This document shows, piece after piece, positions 54,085 to 64,000 of a stretch of 64,000 bases of DNA. Position numbers and translations under genes: made by a program. Location: contig NW_027436627.1 in assembly GCF_031877795.1 (NCBI RefSeq), positions 32,090 through 96,089 of the forward strand, written 5' to 3'. The notes under the pieces are model-generated. The model searched no databases, was not told the origin of the DNA, and saw only the letters and a list, made by a program, of their open reading frames with translations. Numbering within the stretch: the stretch's first letter is position 1; each line of letters starts with the position of its first letter. This stretch comes from Strix aluco (taxonomy: Eukaryota; Chordata; Aves; Strigiformes; Strigidae).

Positions 54085-54675
54085 GTGTGTACTGGGAGCG
54101 CCACCGCCCTACTGGGTGTGCGGGGGCCTGTACTGGGGGTGCACTGGAGCTGCACTGGGAGGCCTGGGGCCTGTACTGGGATCACTGAGCCCATACTGGG
54201 ATCGTACGCAGACAGCTCCAGCCCAGGTTGGCGTTGTACTGGGAGCGCTGGGTCTATACTGGGAACACTGAGGCTCCTACTGGATATCTTACTTTAACTG
54301 TAGCTCAGGCTGGCCTCATACTGGGAGCACTGGGGTCCATACTGGGATCTAACTCAGCTGTGGATCAGGCTGGCACTGTACGTGGGAGCACTGGTGCTAT
54401 ACTGGGAGCACGGGGCCCACACTGGGAGCATGGTAGCCCATACGAGCATCGTGCTTGAAGAGCTGTGGCTCAGGCAGGCATCATACTGGGAGCACTGGTG
54501 CTATACTGGGAGCATTTGGTCCCATACTGGGATCACACTTGGAGAGCTGTGACCCAGACTTGCAGCGTACTGGGAGCGTTGGGGCCCATACCAGGAGCAC
54601 GGGGCCCATACTGGGACGGTGCTTGAAGAGCTGCAGCTCAGGCATCGTACTGGGAGCGCCGGGCCCATACTGGGC
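54085..54675 (-). repeat. TACTGGGAGC minisatellite in the 3' UTR
   Basis: Degenerate CATACTGGGAGCACTGGGGC units fill almost the whole inferred 3' UTR of the KCC gene. Confidence 0.8.
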
Positions 54676-54688
54676 CGTACTGGTGTGC

Positions 54689-57600
54689 TCAGGGGCCGGG
54701 GGGGTCCCCGTCGCCCCCCCGCACCAGCAGCACCGGCCCCAGCCCCTCCGTCAGCACCTCCAGGAACTCCAGGTCTGACACACGTCAAGGGCCTGACCCA
54801 CAGCTGACCCACAAGTGCCCCCCCGCCCCACAACTGCCCCCACTTCCCCCCGACTGACCCGTAAGTGCCCTCCAGGTGCCCCCACCTGCTCCCCAGTCCC
54901 CCCCCACTGGCCCGTTTTGCTCCAGTTTTGCTGGTTTTTCCCCTTTTTGACCCAGCTTTCCCTGTTTCCGGTGTTTTGTCCCATTTTGTCCTGTTTTGTC
55001 CCGTTTCCCCCATTTCCGTCCCAGCTTTGCCCCCATTCAGCTGCTCTGCCCCGCTCTCACAGAATCAGACTCTGTGTTTTGCCCTTTTGGCCTGTTTTGC
55101 CCATTTTACCTCAGTTTGGCCTTTTTTGCCCTGGTTTGTGCCCCACTTTACCCACATTTCCCGGTTTTCTCTCCCCCCCGGCCCCCTTTCCCCCATTTCC
55201 CATTTTCCTACCAGTTTTCCCATTTCTGCCCATTTTTCCCGTTCCTCCCCAGTTTCCCCCATTTCCCCACCTTTGCCCCCCAGTTCTTTTCCCCGCAGGA
55301 TACAGTTGTCGAGGGGCCGGGGGGGCCGGGGGGGGGGGGCGGGGGGGGCAGGTCCAGGAGCACCAGCCGGGCGCCCCCCGAGCGCCGCCCCACCGCCTCG
55401 TTCAGCCGCTCCGCCGCGTGCATGCGCCGCACGTTCCCCCTCCCCGGCGACCACCAGTCACCACCAGTGCGCACCAGTACGCACCAGTGCCCCCCCCCCC
55501 CGGCGCCCCTTCCTGGCTCCCAGCACCGCCCAGCGCCCCCCCGCCCCGCCTCCCAGTACAGCCCACAGCCCCGAATGCCTCCCTCCCAGTACGCACCAGC
55601 GCCCCCCAGTATGGAGTGGTGCCTCCCAGTGAGCCCCAGTATGGCCCAGACCCCTCCCAGTACAGTCCAGCATCCTCCCCGTGACTCCCAGTACGATCCA
55701 CAGCCCCCCAGTGCCTCCCAGTACGGCCCAGAGCACCGTCCCAGTCACACCCCGTGCCCCCAGCGCCCTCCCAGTCCCCCCAGTGTCACTCACGGGCTGG
55801 GGCCGCGGCGGGGGATGCCGCCCTCCTCCACCTCCTCCTCCTCCTCCCCTGCGCTGGGGGCCTGAGACGGGGCGGGGCCTCCCTGTGACACCACGATGAC
55901 GTCACGCGGCGATGACGGCATGTGGCGATGACGTCATGCGGCGATGACGTCACGGGGCGATGACGTCACCTGTGCCTGGCGCATCTGCCGCAGCATCTGC
56001 GAGCGCTGCTCCATCATCAGCGTCCGCTCGTACGTGTAGGCCGAGACGTCGCTGTCGTGCTGCGGGGGGGGACTGGGGTGTCGGGGGGTCCCCGGGGCGC
56101 TGGGGGGTCCCCGGGGCGCTGGGGGGGGGGACGCGCAGCCCCGGCCGCGGGCTCTCACCAGCTCGACCACGTGTGTCTGTGCCGGCAGCCCCCGGCGCCG
56201 CGCCACGGCCTCCAGCAGCCGCCGCAGCCGCAGGCTGTTGTCCTCCAGCAGCGCCACCGTGAACAGCCGCACCCGGCACCCCCGCCAGGCCTGCGCCCGC
56301 CGGGGGGCCTCAGGGGGCGCCCAGGGACCCACAGCGACCCACAGCGACCCACAGCACCCACCCCGCGGCACCCAGGGACCCACAGCACCCACCCCGTGGC
56401 ACCCCACAGTGACCCACAGCACCCGTGACCCACAGCACCTGCCCCACGGCCACCCACAGCACCCCTCGGTGACCCACAGCCCCCACCCCACGGCGCCCCT
56501 GCGCCCAGCCCCCCGTGGCCCCCCCGTACCGGGTGCTGGCGCAGCAGCAGGGGCAGGAGGGTGAGCAGCCGCCCGTCGCCCACCACCCACCAGACGTCCA
56601 GGGTCCCCCCCGGCGCCCCCGCGCCCAGCGGCCCCTTGGCCACCAGCAGCGCCCGGCCACCGGCCCCCGCCACCCGCAGCAGTTCTGGGGGGACAGTGAG
56701 GGGAGGGGGGGAGGGTGGCCCCACCGCTGGGGGGTTCCCATCCCCCCAGGACCCCCATGTCCCCCCCCGTGTCCCCACACACGCCCCCCAAGTCCCCACA
56801 TCCCTCCATCTCCTCCCTGTCCCCCCACATCCCCCCCACATCCCCCCCACATCCCCAAGCTCCCCCATATGTCCCCAACCCCCGTCACCCACATCCCTTC
56901 CTGCCCCCCATGTCCCCCCCTACACCCCCTCCTGCCCCCAACCCATGTTCCCCCACATCCTCTTTTGCCCCCCCACATCCCCTCCTGCCACCCATACCCC
57001 CCCTACACCCCATCCTACCCCCATTTCCTCATGCCCCCCATATCCCCCCCACATCCCCTCCTGCCCCCCATATCCCCCCCACACCCCCTCCTGCCCCCCA
57101 TATTCCTCCCCATGCCCTCCTGCCCCCACAACCCCCTGCCCCCTGTCCCCCCCCGTCCCCCCCGTGCCCCCATACCGACGAATCTCCGGGCGGCGGCGGG
57201 GTCGTGGCGCCGGCGCCAGCCGTGGGGCCAGCCCATCAGCACGGCGTTGGGGCGCAGGGCCCCCAGCCCGCAGCCCTGCACCAGCGCCGCCAGCCCCGGC
57301 CCCCGCCCCGGTGCCACCAGCACCTGCACGAAGCCCCGCGCCCCCGCCCCCGCCAGCCCCGCCCGCAGCGCCTGGGGGGACGGGGGGGGGTGGTCAGGGG
57401 GGTGACCCCGGGCAGGGGGACCGTCCCCCCGCTCCCCGAGGGAGCCCCGGCTCCGGGCAGACAAATCCACAGGGACCCACTGGACCCCGGGGACCCAGTT
57501 CTAGAGGGACCCGGTTCTATAAGGGCCCAGTTCTATAGGGCCCCCCCATTCCCATAGAGCCGCTTCCATAGGGATCCAACTCTATAAACACCCAGTTATA

Positions 57601-60600
57601 CACGAACCCAGGCCTACAGGAACCTGGTTCTATAGGGACCCAGTTCTATACGGACCTGCCAGCCCCAGATACCCAGTTCCATATCGACTCCGTTCCACAG
57701 GGAACCAGCTGCAGACACCCAGTCCTATACTGACCCAGCCCCATACACACCCACTTCTATAGGGACCCGATTCCACAGGGACCCACAGGCCCCACAGGGA
57801 CCCAGTTCTATAGAAACCCAGCGCCAGGGACCCAAACCCACAGGGACCCCCCAACCCCTCAGTCACCCCAGCCCCTATAGCCACCCCTATAGCCGCCCCC
57901 ACAGCCCCCCAGCCCCTATAGCCGCCCCTACAGCCCCCCAGCCCCTATAGCCGCCCCCACAGCCCCCCAGCCCCTATAGCCGCCCCTACAACCCCCCAGC
58001 CCCTATAGCCGCCCCTATAGCCGCCCCTACAGCCCCCTCACCTGCTCGGCGGCGCGGGCGCGGGGCTGGTCCTGGGGCAGCTCCCCGGGGATGACGGAGC
58101 CGACGACCGTCAGCCCCTTCCCCGCCTGCAGCTGGGCGGCCAGGGCCAGCAGCTGGGGCTGCGTCGCCCGCAGCTCCTCGTCCAGCTTCAGCAGCACCAG
58201 CAGCTGCGGCCTGCGCGGGGCGGGGGGGCACAGCCGTGTGCGGCGGGACCCCGGGGACACCCCCGTGCCCAGGGGACGCCCCCCGACCCCCGGCGCTCAC
58301 CTCCAGCTGGGTGCGGGCGGCCGCCCGTCCTCCAGCCGCAGCAGGGCGAAGCGGGCGGCGCTGAGCGACAGCCCCCGCAGACCCTCGCCCCACTCGCTCT
58401 GCGCCCTGCGGGCAGGGGAGGGCGATGGGCACCCCGAGACCGGGGCGGGGGACCCCGAGACCGGGGCGGGGACCCCCCCACGCTCACCCGCGGTACTCCA
58501 GGTACTTGTAGGCGGTGGCGCCGATGCCCAGGGCCAGGAGGGCGCAGTACCAGCAGGTCACCAGCATCAGCCCCAGGCACAGCCCGGCCCCCGCCAGCGA
58601 CACCCCCCTGCGGGCGTGGCGGGGGGGGTCAGGGCAGCGCTTGGGGGGCGCTGGGGGGCCCGCGGGGCGCCCGTGGGGGTCTCACCAGTGGTAGAGGCGG
58701 CAGCGGGGGCTCCAGCCGGGGGTGGGCAGCAGCCCCTGCGCGGCGCAGGCCAGGTTGAGCCCCAGGTAGGACGTCAGCCAGAACCTGGGGGGACACGGGG
58801 AGGGAGGGGGACACGCGTCACGGGGCGCGGCGACATCACGGGGCGCGTCGCCGGCGTCGGGGCGTGTCACCGCACACGGAGAGGACGGGCGCCAGCAGGT
58901 CCAGGGAGCCCAGCAGCACGCCCAGCTCGGCCACCGCCGCCGTCGCCGCCAGCGGCCACAGTCGCCCCCGGCCCAGCGCCTGCGGGGACAGAGGGGGCCG
59001 TCAGGCTCCACGGGGTGTCACGGGGGGTTGTGGGGCAGTGTGGGGTGCCGTGGGGTGCTGTGGGGCACCGAGGGGTGTCACGGGGTGCCGTGGGGTGCTG
59101 GGAGGTGCACTCACGTGGGGCAGGGGCAGGGCGCGGGTCCGGGCCAGCCCCCGCAGCAGCCGGCTGCCCCCCAGCAGCGCCTGCAGCCCGGCCCCCCCCG
59201 CCGACAGCAGCGCCCCGGCCAGCGGCACCCAGGGGGAGGGCCACGAGGCCGCCCCCGCCACCGGCGTCCCCCGCAGAGACCCGCCGAACCTGGGGGGACG
59301 GGGGCATCACTGGGGAACCCCCCAGGGACACGCGGGAGCATCCCAGGGGTACCTGAGATGCCCTGGGGATGTCACTGGGACACCAGGGACCACCCCAGGG
59401 ACACTGGGGACGCCCCGGGGACATTGGGGACCCCCCGGGGACACTGGGGACCCCTCGGGGACACCACTGGGACATTAGTGACCCCCCGGGGACACTGGGG
59501 ACCCCCTGGGGACACCGCTGGGACATTAGGGACCCCCTGGGGACACTGGGGACCCCCCAGGGACACCACTGGGACATTAGGAACCCCCTGGGGACACTGC
59601 TGGGATATTAGGGACCCCCCCGGAGACACTGGGGACCCCCCGGGGACACCGCTGGGACATTAGGGACCCCCCGGGGACACTGGGGACCCCCCGGGGACAC
59701 CGCTGGGACATTAGGGACCCCCTGGGGACACTGGGGACCCCCCGGGGACACCGCTGGGACATTAGGGACCCCCCGGGGACACTCACTTGTCACGCAGCAG
59801 CTGCCCCTCGACGGAGGCCCCCAGCAGCAGGGCCGCGCTCAGGTCTGTGCTGTCAAGGAAACGCCCCCCCAAAAACCGGCACCCCCACCCCAAAACGAGG
59901 TGACACCGCCCCCGGTGACCCCCCTCCCACAGGGTACGCCCCATCCACGGGGGCTGCTGCCCCCCAAAACCCCTCAGGGTGCCCCAAAACAGCCTCCCCC
60001 TCCAGGCACTGCCCTTCCCTGAGGGCAGATGTAAGTCTCGGGGTTCCCCCCCGCCCCCACGGTTCGGGGTCCCCCCGTCGGCCGCGGGGCGGATGCAGCC
60101 CAGGGCGGTGGCCAGGGCGGCCCCCAGGCTCCCGGCAGGGACGGAGCGGGCGGCGTCGCGCAGCTCCCCGCAGCGGCTGCAGCCCCACAGCACCCCTGCG
60201 CCGCACCCCGCGTCCACTCCCGCACGCCCGCGGCCCCCCCAGCCTCTGTCCCGGGGGTCCCGCCCGCGGCCCCCCAGGACCCACCCCACGTTTGGGGCCC
60301 CCCCACGCACACGGCCCCTCCCGGATGCCGGGGTCCCCCTCCCCACCACCTGGGTCCCCCCTGGACCCCTGGGCCCCCCCCCCACCCCCCCAAAGCTGGT
60401 GTGTCCCCCCCCGGACACCCCCCGAGGATGGGACCCCCCCAGGATGTCTGGGCCCTCCCCCGAGGCCCGGGTCCCCCCCCCAGACACCAGGGTGTCCCCC
60501 AAGGCTAGAGTGCCCCCAGGACACCTGGATGTCCCCCCCCCGAGGCTGGGGTTCCCCCCCGGACACTGGGGTCCCCCCCCAGGACACCACGGACCCCCCA

Positions 60601-63208
60601 AGGCCGGGATCCCCCCCCCCCCCCCACCCCGGGGTCCCCGCACTCACCCGAGGCGGTGGGCAGGCTCAGCCCCAGCAGCACCCCGAAGGAGGAGTCGTCG
60701 TCCTCGTCCCCCCCCAGCCCTGGCTCGGGGGGGCGGGGCCACAGGTTCTCTGCGGGGCGGGGTGCAGGGTGGGGCGCAGGGTGGGGCACCCCCCAGCTTC
60801 CCAAAACCTTGAGGCGTGCCCCCACCCCGTGGCCCCCCGCGGCCTCGTCGCAGCCAAACGTGCCCCCCCGCAGCCCCCCCCGGGACTCACGCGCCAGCAG
60901 ACGGGTGCTGGGCCCCGGGACGGCCGGCCGAGCCCCCCGGGTGCCGTTGTCCCCCGCGCCGTGGGGCCGGGCCGTGGGGCAGGGCTGCAGGTGGCCGCCG
61001 GGCTGGTCGGGCAGGCAGAGCCTGCGAGGGGCGCAGAAAGGCGTCAGCGCCTCATTAGCATGTGCTTTGCATATTGGGGCGGGGCGGGGGGCGCGACTCA
61101 CCCGTGCGGGGCCCCCCCGGGCAGGGCGGCGCGCAGGGCCCCCGCCTGCAGCCCCAGCAGGGCCAGCGCCAGCCCGGCGGGGCCCAGGGGGGCGGCGCGG
61201 GCGGCGGGGGGGGCGGCGGCCCCCAGCCCCAGGAGCCCCAGGAGCCCCGCCCCGTAGCCACGGCCGTTGTTGAGGCGGCGCCCGCGGCCCCGCCCCGGCA
61301 GGACGGCGGCCTGGGGGGGCCACGTACACCTGGGGAGAGCGTCAGGGGCCGGGACACGGACACGCCCCTTCCCGGTGGCCACGCCCCCAACGCCCCCCCC
61401 CCCGGCGGGGGAAGCCCCACCCCCTCCATCAGGCCCCTCCCACCACCCCAGGAAGCCACGCCCACTCCCCCTGTACCCACGCCCACAAGACCCCACCCAC
61501 TCCCCTGTAGCCACGCCCCCAGCACACTGCTCCGCCCCACAAGGCCCAACCCACTCCCATAGCCCCACCCCACCACAAAGCCCCACCCACCCCTTCCCGT
61601 AGCCACGCCCCAACTATCCCCTGCCACCCCGAGGCCCCGCCCACTCCCCTATAGCCACGCCCCAGCACAATACTCAGTCCCCACGAGGCCCCACCCACTC
61701 CCCTGTAGCCACGCCTCCAGCACGAGGCCACACCCATTCCCCCATAGCCACGCCCCCAGCACACTGCTCGCCCCGAGGCCCCGCCCACTCCCCTGTAGCC
61801 CCGCGCCCATCATGATGCTCCACCCCGAGGCCACGCTCACTCCCATACCCCCACTAGGCCCCGCCCACCCCTCCCATAGCCCCGCCCCCCTCCCCAGGCC
61901 CCGCCCCCGTCCCCGACCCACCAGCAGGATCTCGGCAGCCCCCAGGGCGGCGGCGGCGGCGGCGAAGGCGGCGCTGAGGAAGGCGCAGAGCCCCACGGCC
62001 CCCCCCCGCCTCGGGGCCCAGCGCCCCCGACAGCAGCCCCAGGGGGCAGCCCCCTGCCACGCCCACCGTGACGTCAGCGGGGGGGCGGGGCAGGGAGACA
62101 CCCCGCCCCCCACCCCCATCGCCCCCCCCACGCGCTCACCGGGGTCGAGGCCGTTGGTGGCGACGGCGCTGAGGGACACGGCGGTCAGCACGGTCTGGGG
62201 GGGATGTGACCTCTGACCCCCACGGCGGCTGCGGGGCCTCCCCCCCTCCAGACGTGCCCCCCGCCCCCCCGCTCCCGCAGCCCCCCCAGCCCCGTCCCCA
62301 CTCACGCAGGCGCCCAGCAGCAGCGCGATGGCCGAGGCCTGCAGGACCCCCCCGGCGCCGACCACCCAGGGCAGGCGCAGCACCAGCACCAGCCCCAGCA
62401 GCGTCTGCAGGGAGGGGGCGGCCACCCCCCGCAGCGTCCCCAGCACCCGCCGCTGCGGGAGGAGGGGGGCGTCACGGGGGGCAGGGGGGGACAGTCCCCG
62501 CCCGCAGACCCGCCTCCCCCTCCCCGCACACCAGGGTCCCCCCCAAACCCCCGGGTCTGTCCCCCCCGACACCAGGACCCCCCCGAACTCTTGGATTCCC
62601 CCCAAACTCCTGAGTCCCCCCCAAACCCCTGGGTCTGCCCCCAACACCAGGGTTCCCCCTCCCAAATTCTTGGGTCCCCCCCAAACCCCTGGGGTCCCAC
62701 CCCAAATGCTGGGGATCCCCCCTCCCAGACACCAGAGTCCCCCCCAAACCCGTGGGTCCCCCCCCTCACCGGGGCGCGGCCGTCGTCGCTGTCGGGGCTG
62801 AGGGCGCTGTACGGGGCGATGCGGCGCAGGAGGGCGGGGACGCGGGGGCGGGTGGCCAGCTCCTCCTGCGGGGACGGGGCCGCTAACGAGGGGCCGCTAA
62901 CGAGGGGGGGGCTAACGAGGGGGGGGGCTAACGAGGGGCGGCAGCCTCACCTCGAAGAGCGCCAGGTTGCGGTCGCAGGCCAGGCTGGACTCGGGGGGGG
63001 CGGGGCATGCCGAGGCCCCGCCCCCATGGGTGGCCCCGCCCCTGCCGGGGGCGTGGCCGCGCGGAGGGGGCGTGGCCTCGTCGCTGGGGCTGGGGCTGGT
63101 GTCAGAGGGGGGGGGCCGGGAGCTGGAGGGGGAGGGCGGCTCGGGGCTGCTCTCCGACGGCTCCGCCCCCTCCCGCCAGGGCCGCGCCCCCAGCCCCGCC
63201 CCCGACAT
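54689..63208 (-). CDS. K-Cl cotransporter (SLC12A4-7/KCC family), about 22 exons, frame-disrupted as assembled
   Basis: Electroneutral K+-Cl- symporter of the plasma membrane, recognised from collinear KCC motifs. Exons in gene order: 62951-63208, 62770-62865, 62306-62452, 62140-62194, 61922-62053, 61102-61329, 60891-61021, 60648-60749, 60097-60195, 59787-59844, 59115-59289, 58876-58979, 58686-58784, 58488-58607, 58301-58405, 58042-58210, 57176-57371, 56530-56684, 56159-56290, 55970-56059, 55794-55861, 55304-55439, then the last coding exon from about 54774 to the TGA at 54689. Landmarks: NLALFEEEL at the N-terminus, [17 protein letters not shown] with [92 protein letters not shown]. The C-terminal motifs look closest to KCC1 (SLC12A4) to me, but paralogue assignment needs a tree. 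Frames break in G/C homopolymers in exons 5, 6 and 22, and exon 9 lacks a GT donor. The protein is highly Ala/Gly/Pro-rich and replaces key residues (see findings). Most splice phases are intact, so I favour assembly indels over a dead gene, with moderate confidence. Confidence 0.88.
55895..55970. repeat. 16-bp tandem repeat of CRE palindromes in a KCC intron
   Basis: Five units of GATGACGTCACGCGGC type. Perfect TGACGTCA cores are at 55897, 55929, 55945 and 55961; the second unit has TGACGGCA. The last copy overlaps the splice donor of the exon ending at 55970. Confidence 0.9.
56700..57170. repeat. Intronic CCCCCACATCCCCTCCTGCC minisatellite
   Basis: C-rich repeat in the KCC intron between exons 17 and 18. 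No exon-like sequence. Confidence 0.75.
57375..58040. repeat. Intronic CCAGTTCTATAGGGACC and CCCCTATAGCCGCCC repeats
   Basis: Two adjacent degenerate arrays in the intron between exons 16 and 17 (57,480-57,850 and 57,880-58,035). Confidence 0.75.
59372..59785. repeat. Intronic VNTR GGGACCCCCCGGGGACACTG
   Basis: Tandem units of 15-20 bp arranged in a longer period of about 60 bp (marker GGGACATTAGGGACC) between exons 10 and 11. It ends directly at the donor of exon 10. Confidence 0.85.
60200..60645. repeat. Intronic C-rich repeat (GGTCCCCCCCAGGACACC type)
   Basis: Low-complexity C-run repeat between exons 8 and 9. The same style is seen at 62,480-62,765 between exons 2 and 3. Confidence 0.65.
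61430..61915. repeat. Intronic GCCACGCCCCCAGCACACTG repeat
   Basis: Units of roughly 50-60 bp (CCCCGCCCACTCCCCTGTAG, CCACGCCCCCAGCACA) in the intron between exons 5 and 6, with repeated CCACGCCC boxes. Confidence 0.75.
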
Positions 63209-63225
63209 GGCGACGAGGTCAGCGA

Positions 63226-63233
63226 TGACGTCA
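63226..63233. promoter_or_regulatory. CRE palindrome TGACGTCA upstream of the KCC start
   Basis: A perfect CRE 18 bp upstream of the proposed start codon (63206-63208). It may lie in the promoter or 5' UTR; the transcript start is not evident. Confidence 0.45.
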
Positions 63234-63239
63234 GCAGGA

Positions 63240-64000
63240 CCTGAGGTTTGGGGGAAATACGGGCGGTTGGGGGGCAAACGAGAGTTTGGGCGGGAAAACG
63301 GCTTGGGGAAAATTGGTGGGGATAAACCCCTGTTTGTAGAAAGAAACAGTTTTGAGAGGAAACGGGCATTTGGGGGATTGGCCTTTTTGGTTTTTATGGG
63401 CAAAAGCGTTTTGAGGAGAAATCATAACTTTGAGAGAAAAAATAATCATCGTAGGGCAGAAACATTTTGGGGGGAGAAGTTGCCATTTTGGGAACAAGTG
63501 GCCCGTTTCTGTGGGGAAATGGCCACACCTTGGTGGGAAAAGATCAATTTTAGGGACAGAAACGGCCATTTTTGGTGACAGACGCCGCTGCCGCGTCAGC
63601 ACGGGGCCTGTCGCTTTGGGGAGAAAAAGGGCACTTTGGGGAAGAAGAAAAGCTTTGAAAACAAAAAATCAATTTATGGCAAAACAAAAGTAATTTGTGG
63701 GGAAAAAACGTCATTTGAGGGGAGACACGGGGAGACTTTGTGGCAGGAACCAACACTTTGCGCCAAAATCCACCATTTTAGTCCAAAATCTGTCACTTTG
63801 AGGGGAAAACAAGTAACTTGGGGGGAGGGAACCCACCGCTCGATAAAATCCCGCTGCAGGGAAACGCCCCCCTCACCGCAGAGAAAACGGAACCTTGAAC
63901 AAAAAATGTCATTTTTGGAGAAAAACAGCCACTTTGTAGCAGAAATGGAAAGTTTGCTGCAGAAACTACCAATTCAGTGCAGAATGGGCCAATCTGGGGA
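63240..64000. repeat. Upstream degenerate repeat (GGGGAAAACGGCCATTTTGG type)
   Basis: A-rich degenerate units (AAATGGCCA, AATTTTGGGG, GAAACGG) extend to the window end. No upstream exon or gene recognised. Confidence 0.55.

Overview
The window is avian genomic DNA. It holds the V and D part of an immunoglobulin heavy-chain (IGH) locus, then satellite-rich, subtelomere-like DNA, then one GC-rich multi-exon gene. A bird is indicated by the heavy-chain V sequences (one complete V among many leaderless V pseudogenes in both orientations, as known for chicken), by CR1 LINE pieces with the CR1-type 3' microsatellite, and by a solo LTR beginning TGTCCTGG of a kind common in songbirds. I infer a passerine or relative, but this is not proven.

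Layout. (1) 1-23,090: 23 IGHV pseudogenes that alternate strictly in strand (+,-,+,-...) until the last two. They carry fused D-like 3' tails and no recombination signal. They form tail-to-tail pairs mostly about 775-800 bp apart, two large inverted repeats and one 1.2-kb direct duplication. A 200-N gap lies at 11,226. (2) 23,090-27,500: a 22-bp minisatellite, then about 2.2 kb of extremely A+T-rich tandem repeat. (3) 27,759-28,343: the one V gene with all expected parts (octamer, TATA-like box, leader exon, intron, open V exon, 23-bp-spacer RSS). (4) 28,500-38,564: minisatellites with three D segments, each flanked by 12-bp-spacer RSSs and each inside a tandemly duplicated unit of about 3 kb. 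The array ends in a second 200-N gap. No JH or CH exon is visible. (5) 38,765-54,060: tandem repeats (including a 370-bp hairpin unit, an 82-bp unit, telomere-like repeats and a 46-bp VNTR), a CpG-rich block without a recognisable gene, a CR1 3' end and a solo LTR. (6) 54,060-63,240, minus strand: a compact gene of about 22 exons for a K-Cl cotransporter (SLC12A4-7/KCC family). It is strongly Ala/Gly/Pro-biased, diverged at functional sites, and broken by three homopolymer-associated frame problems.

How the parts work together. The single V can join a D by the 12/23 rule, and the pseudogenes can serve as templates for templated diversification (gene conversion), as established in chicken. The fused D-like tails would allow templating across the V-D junction. 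The KCC gene is functionally unrelated, and a scaffold join at the second gap cannot be excluded.
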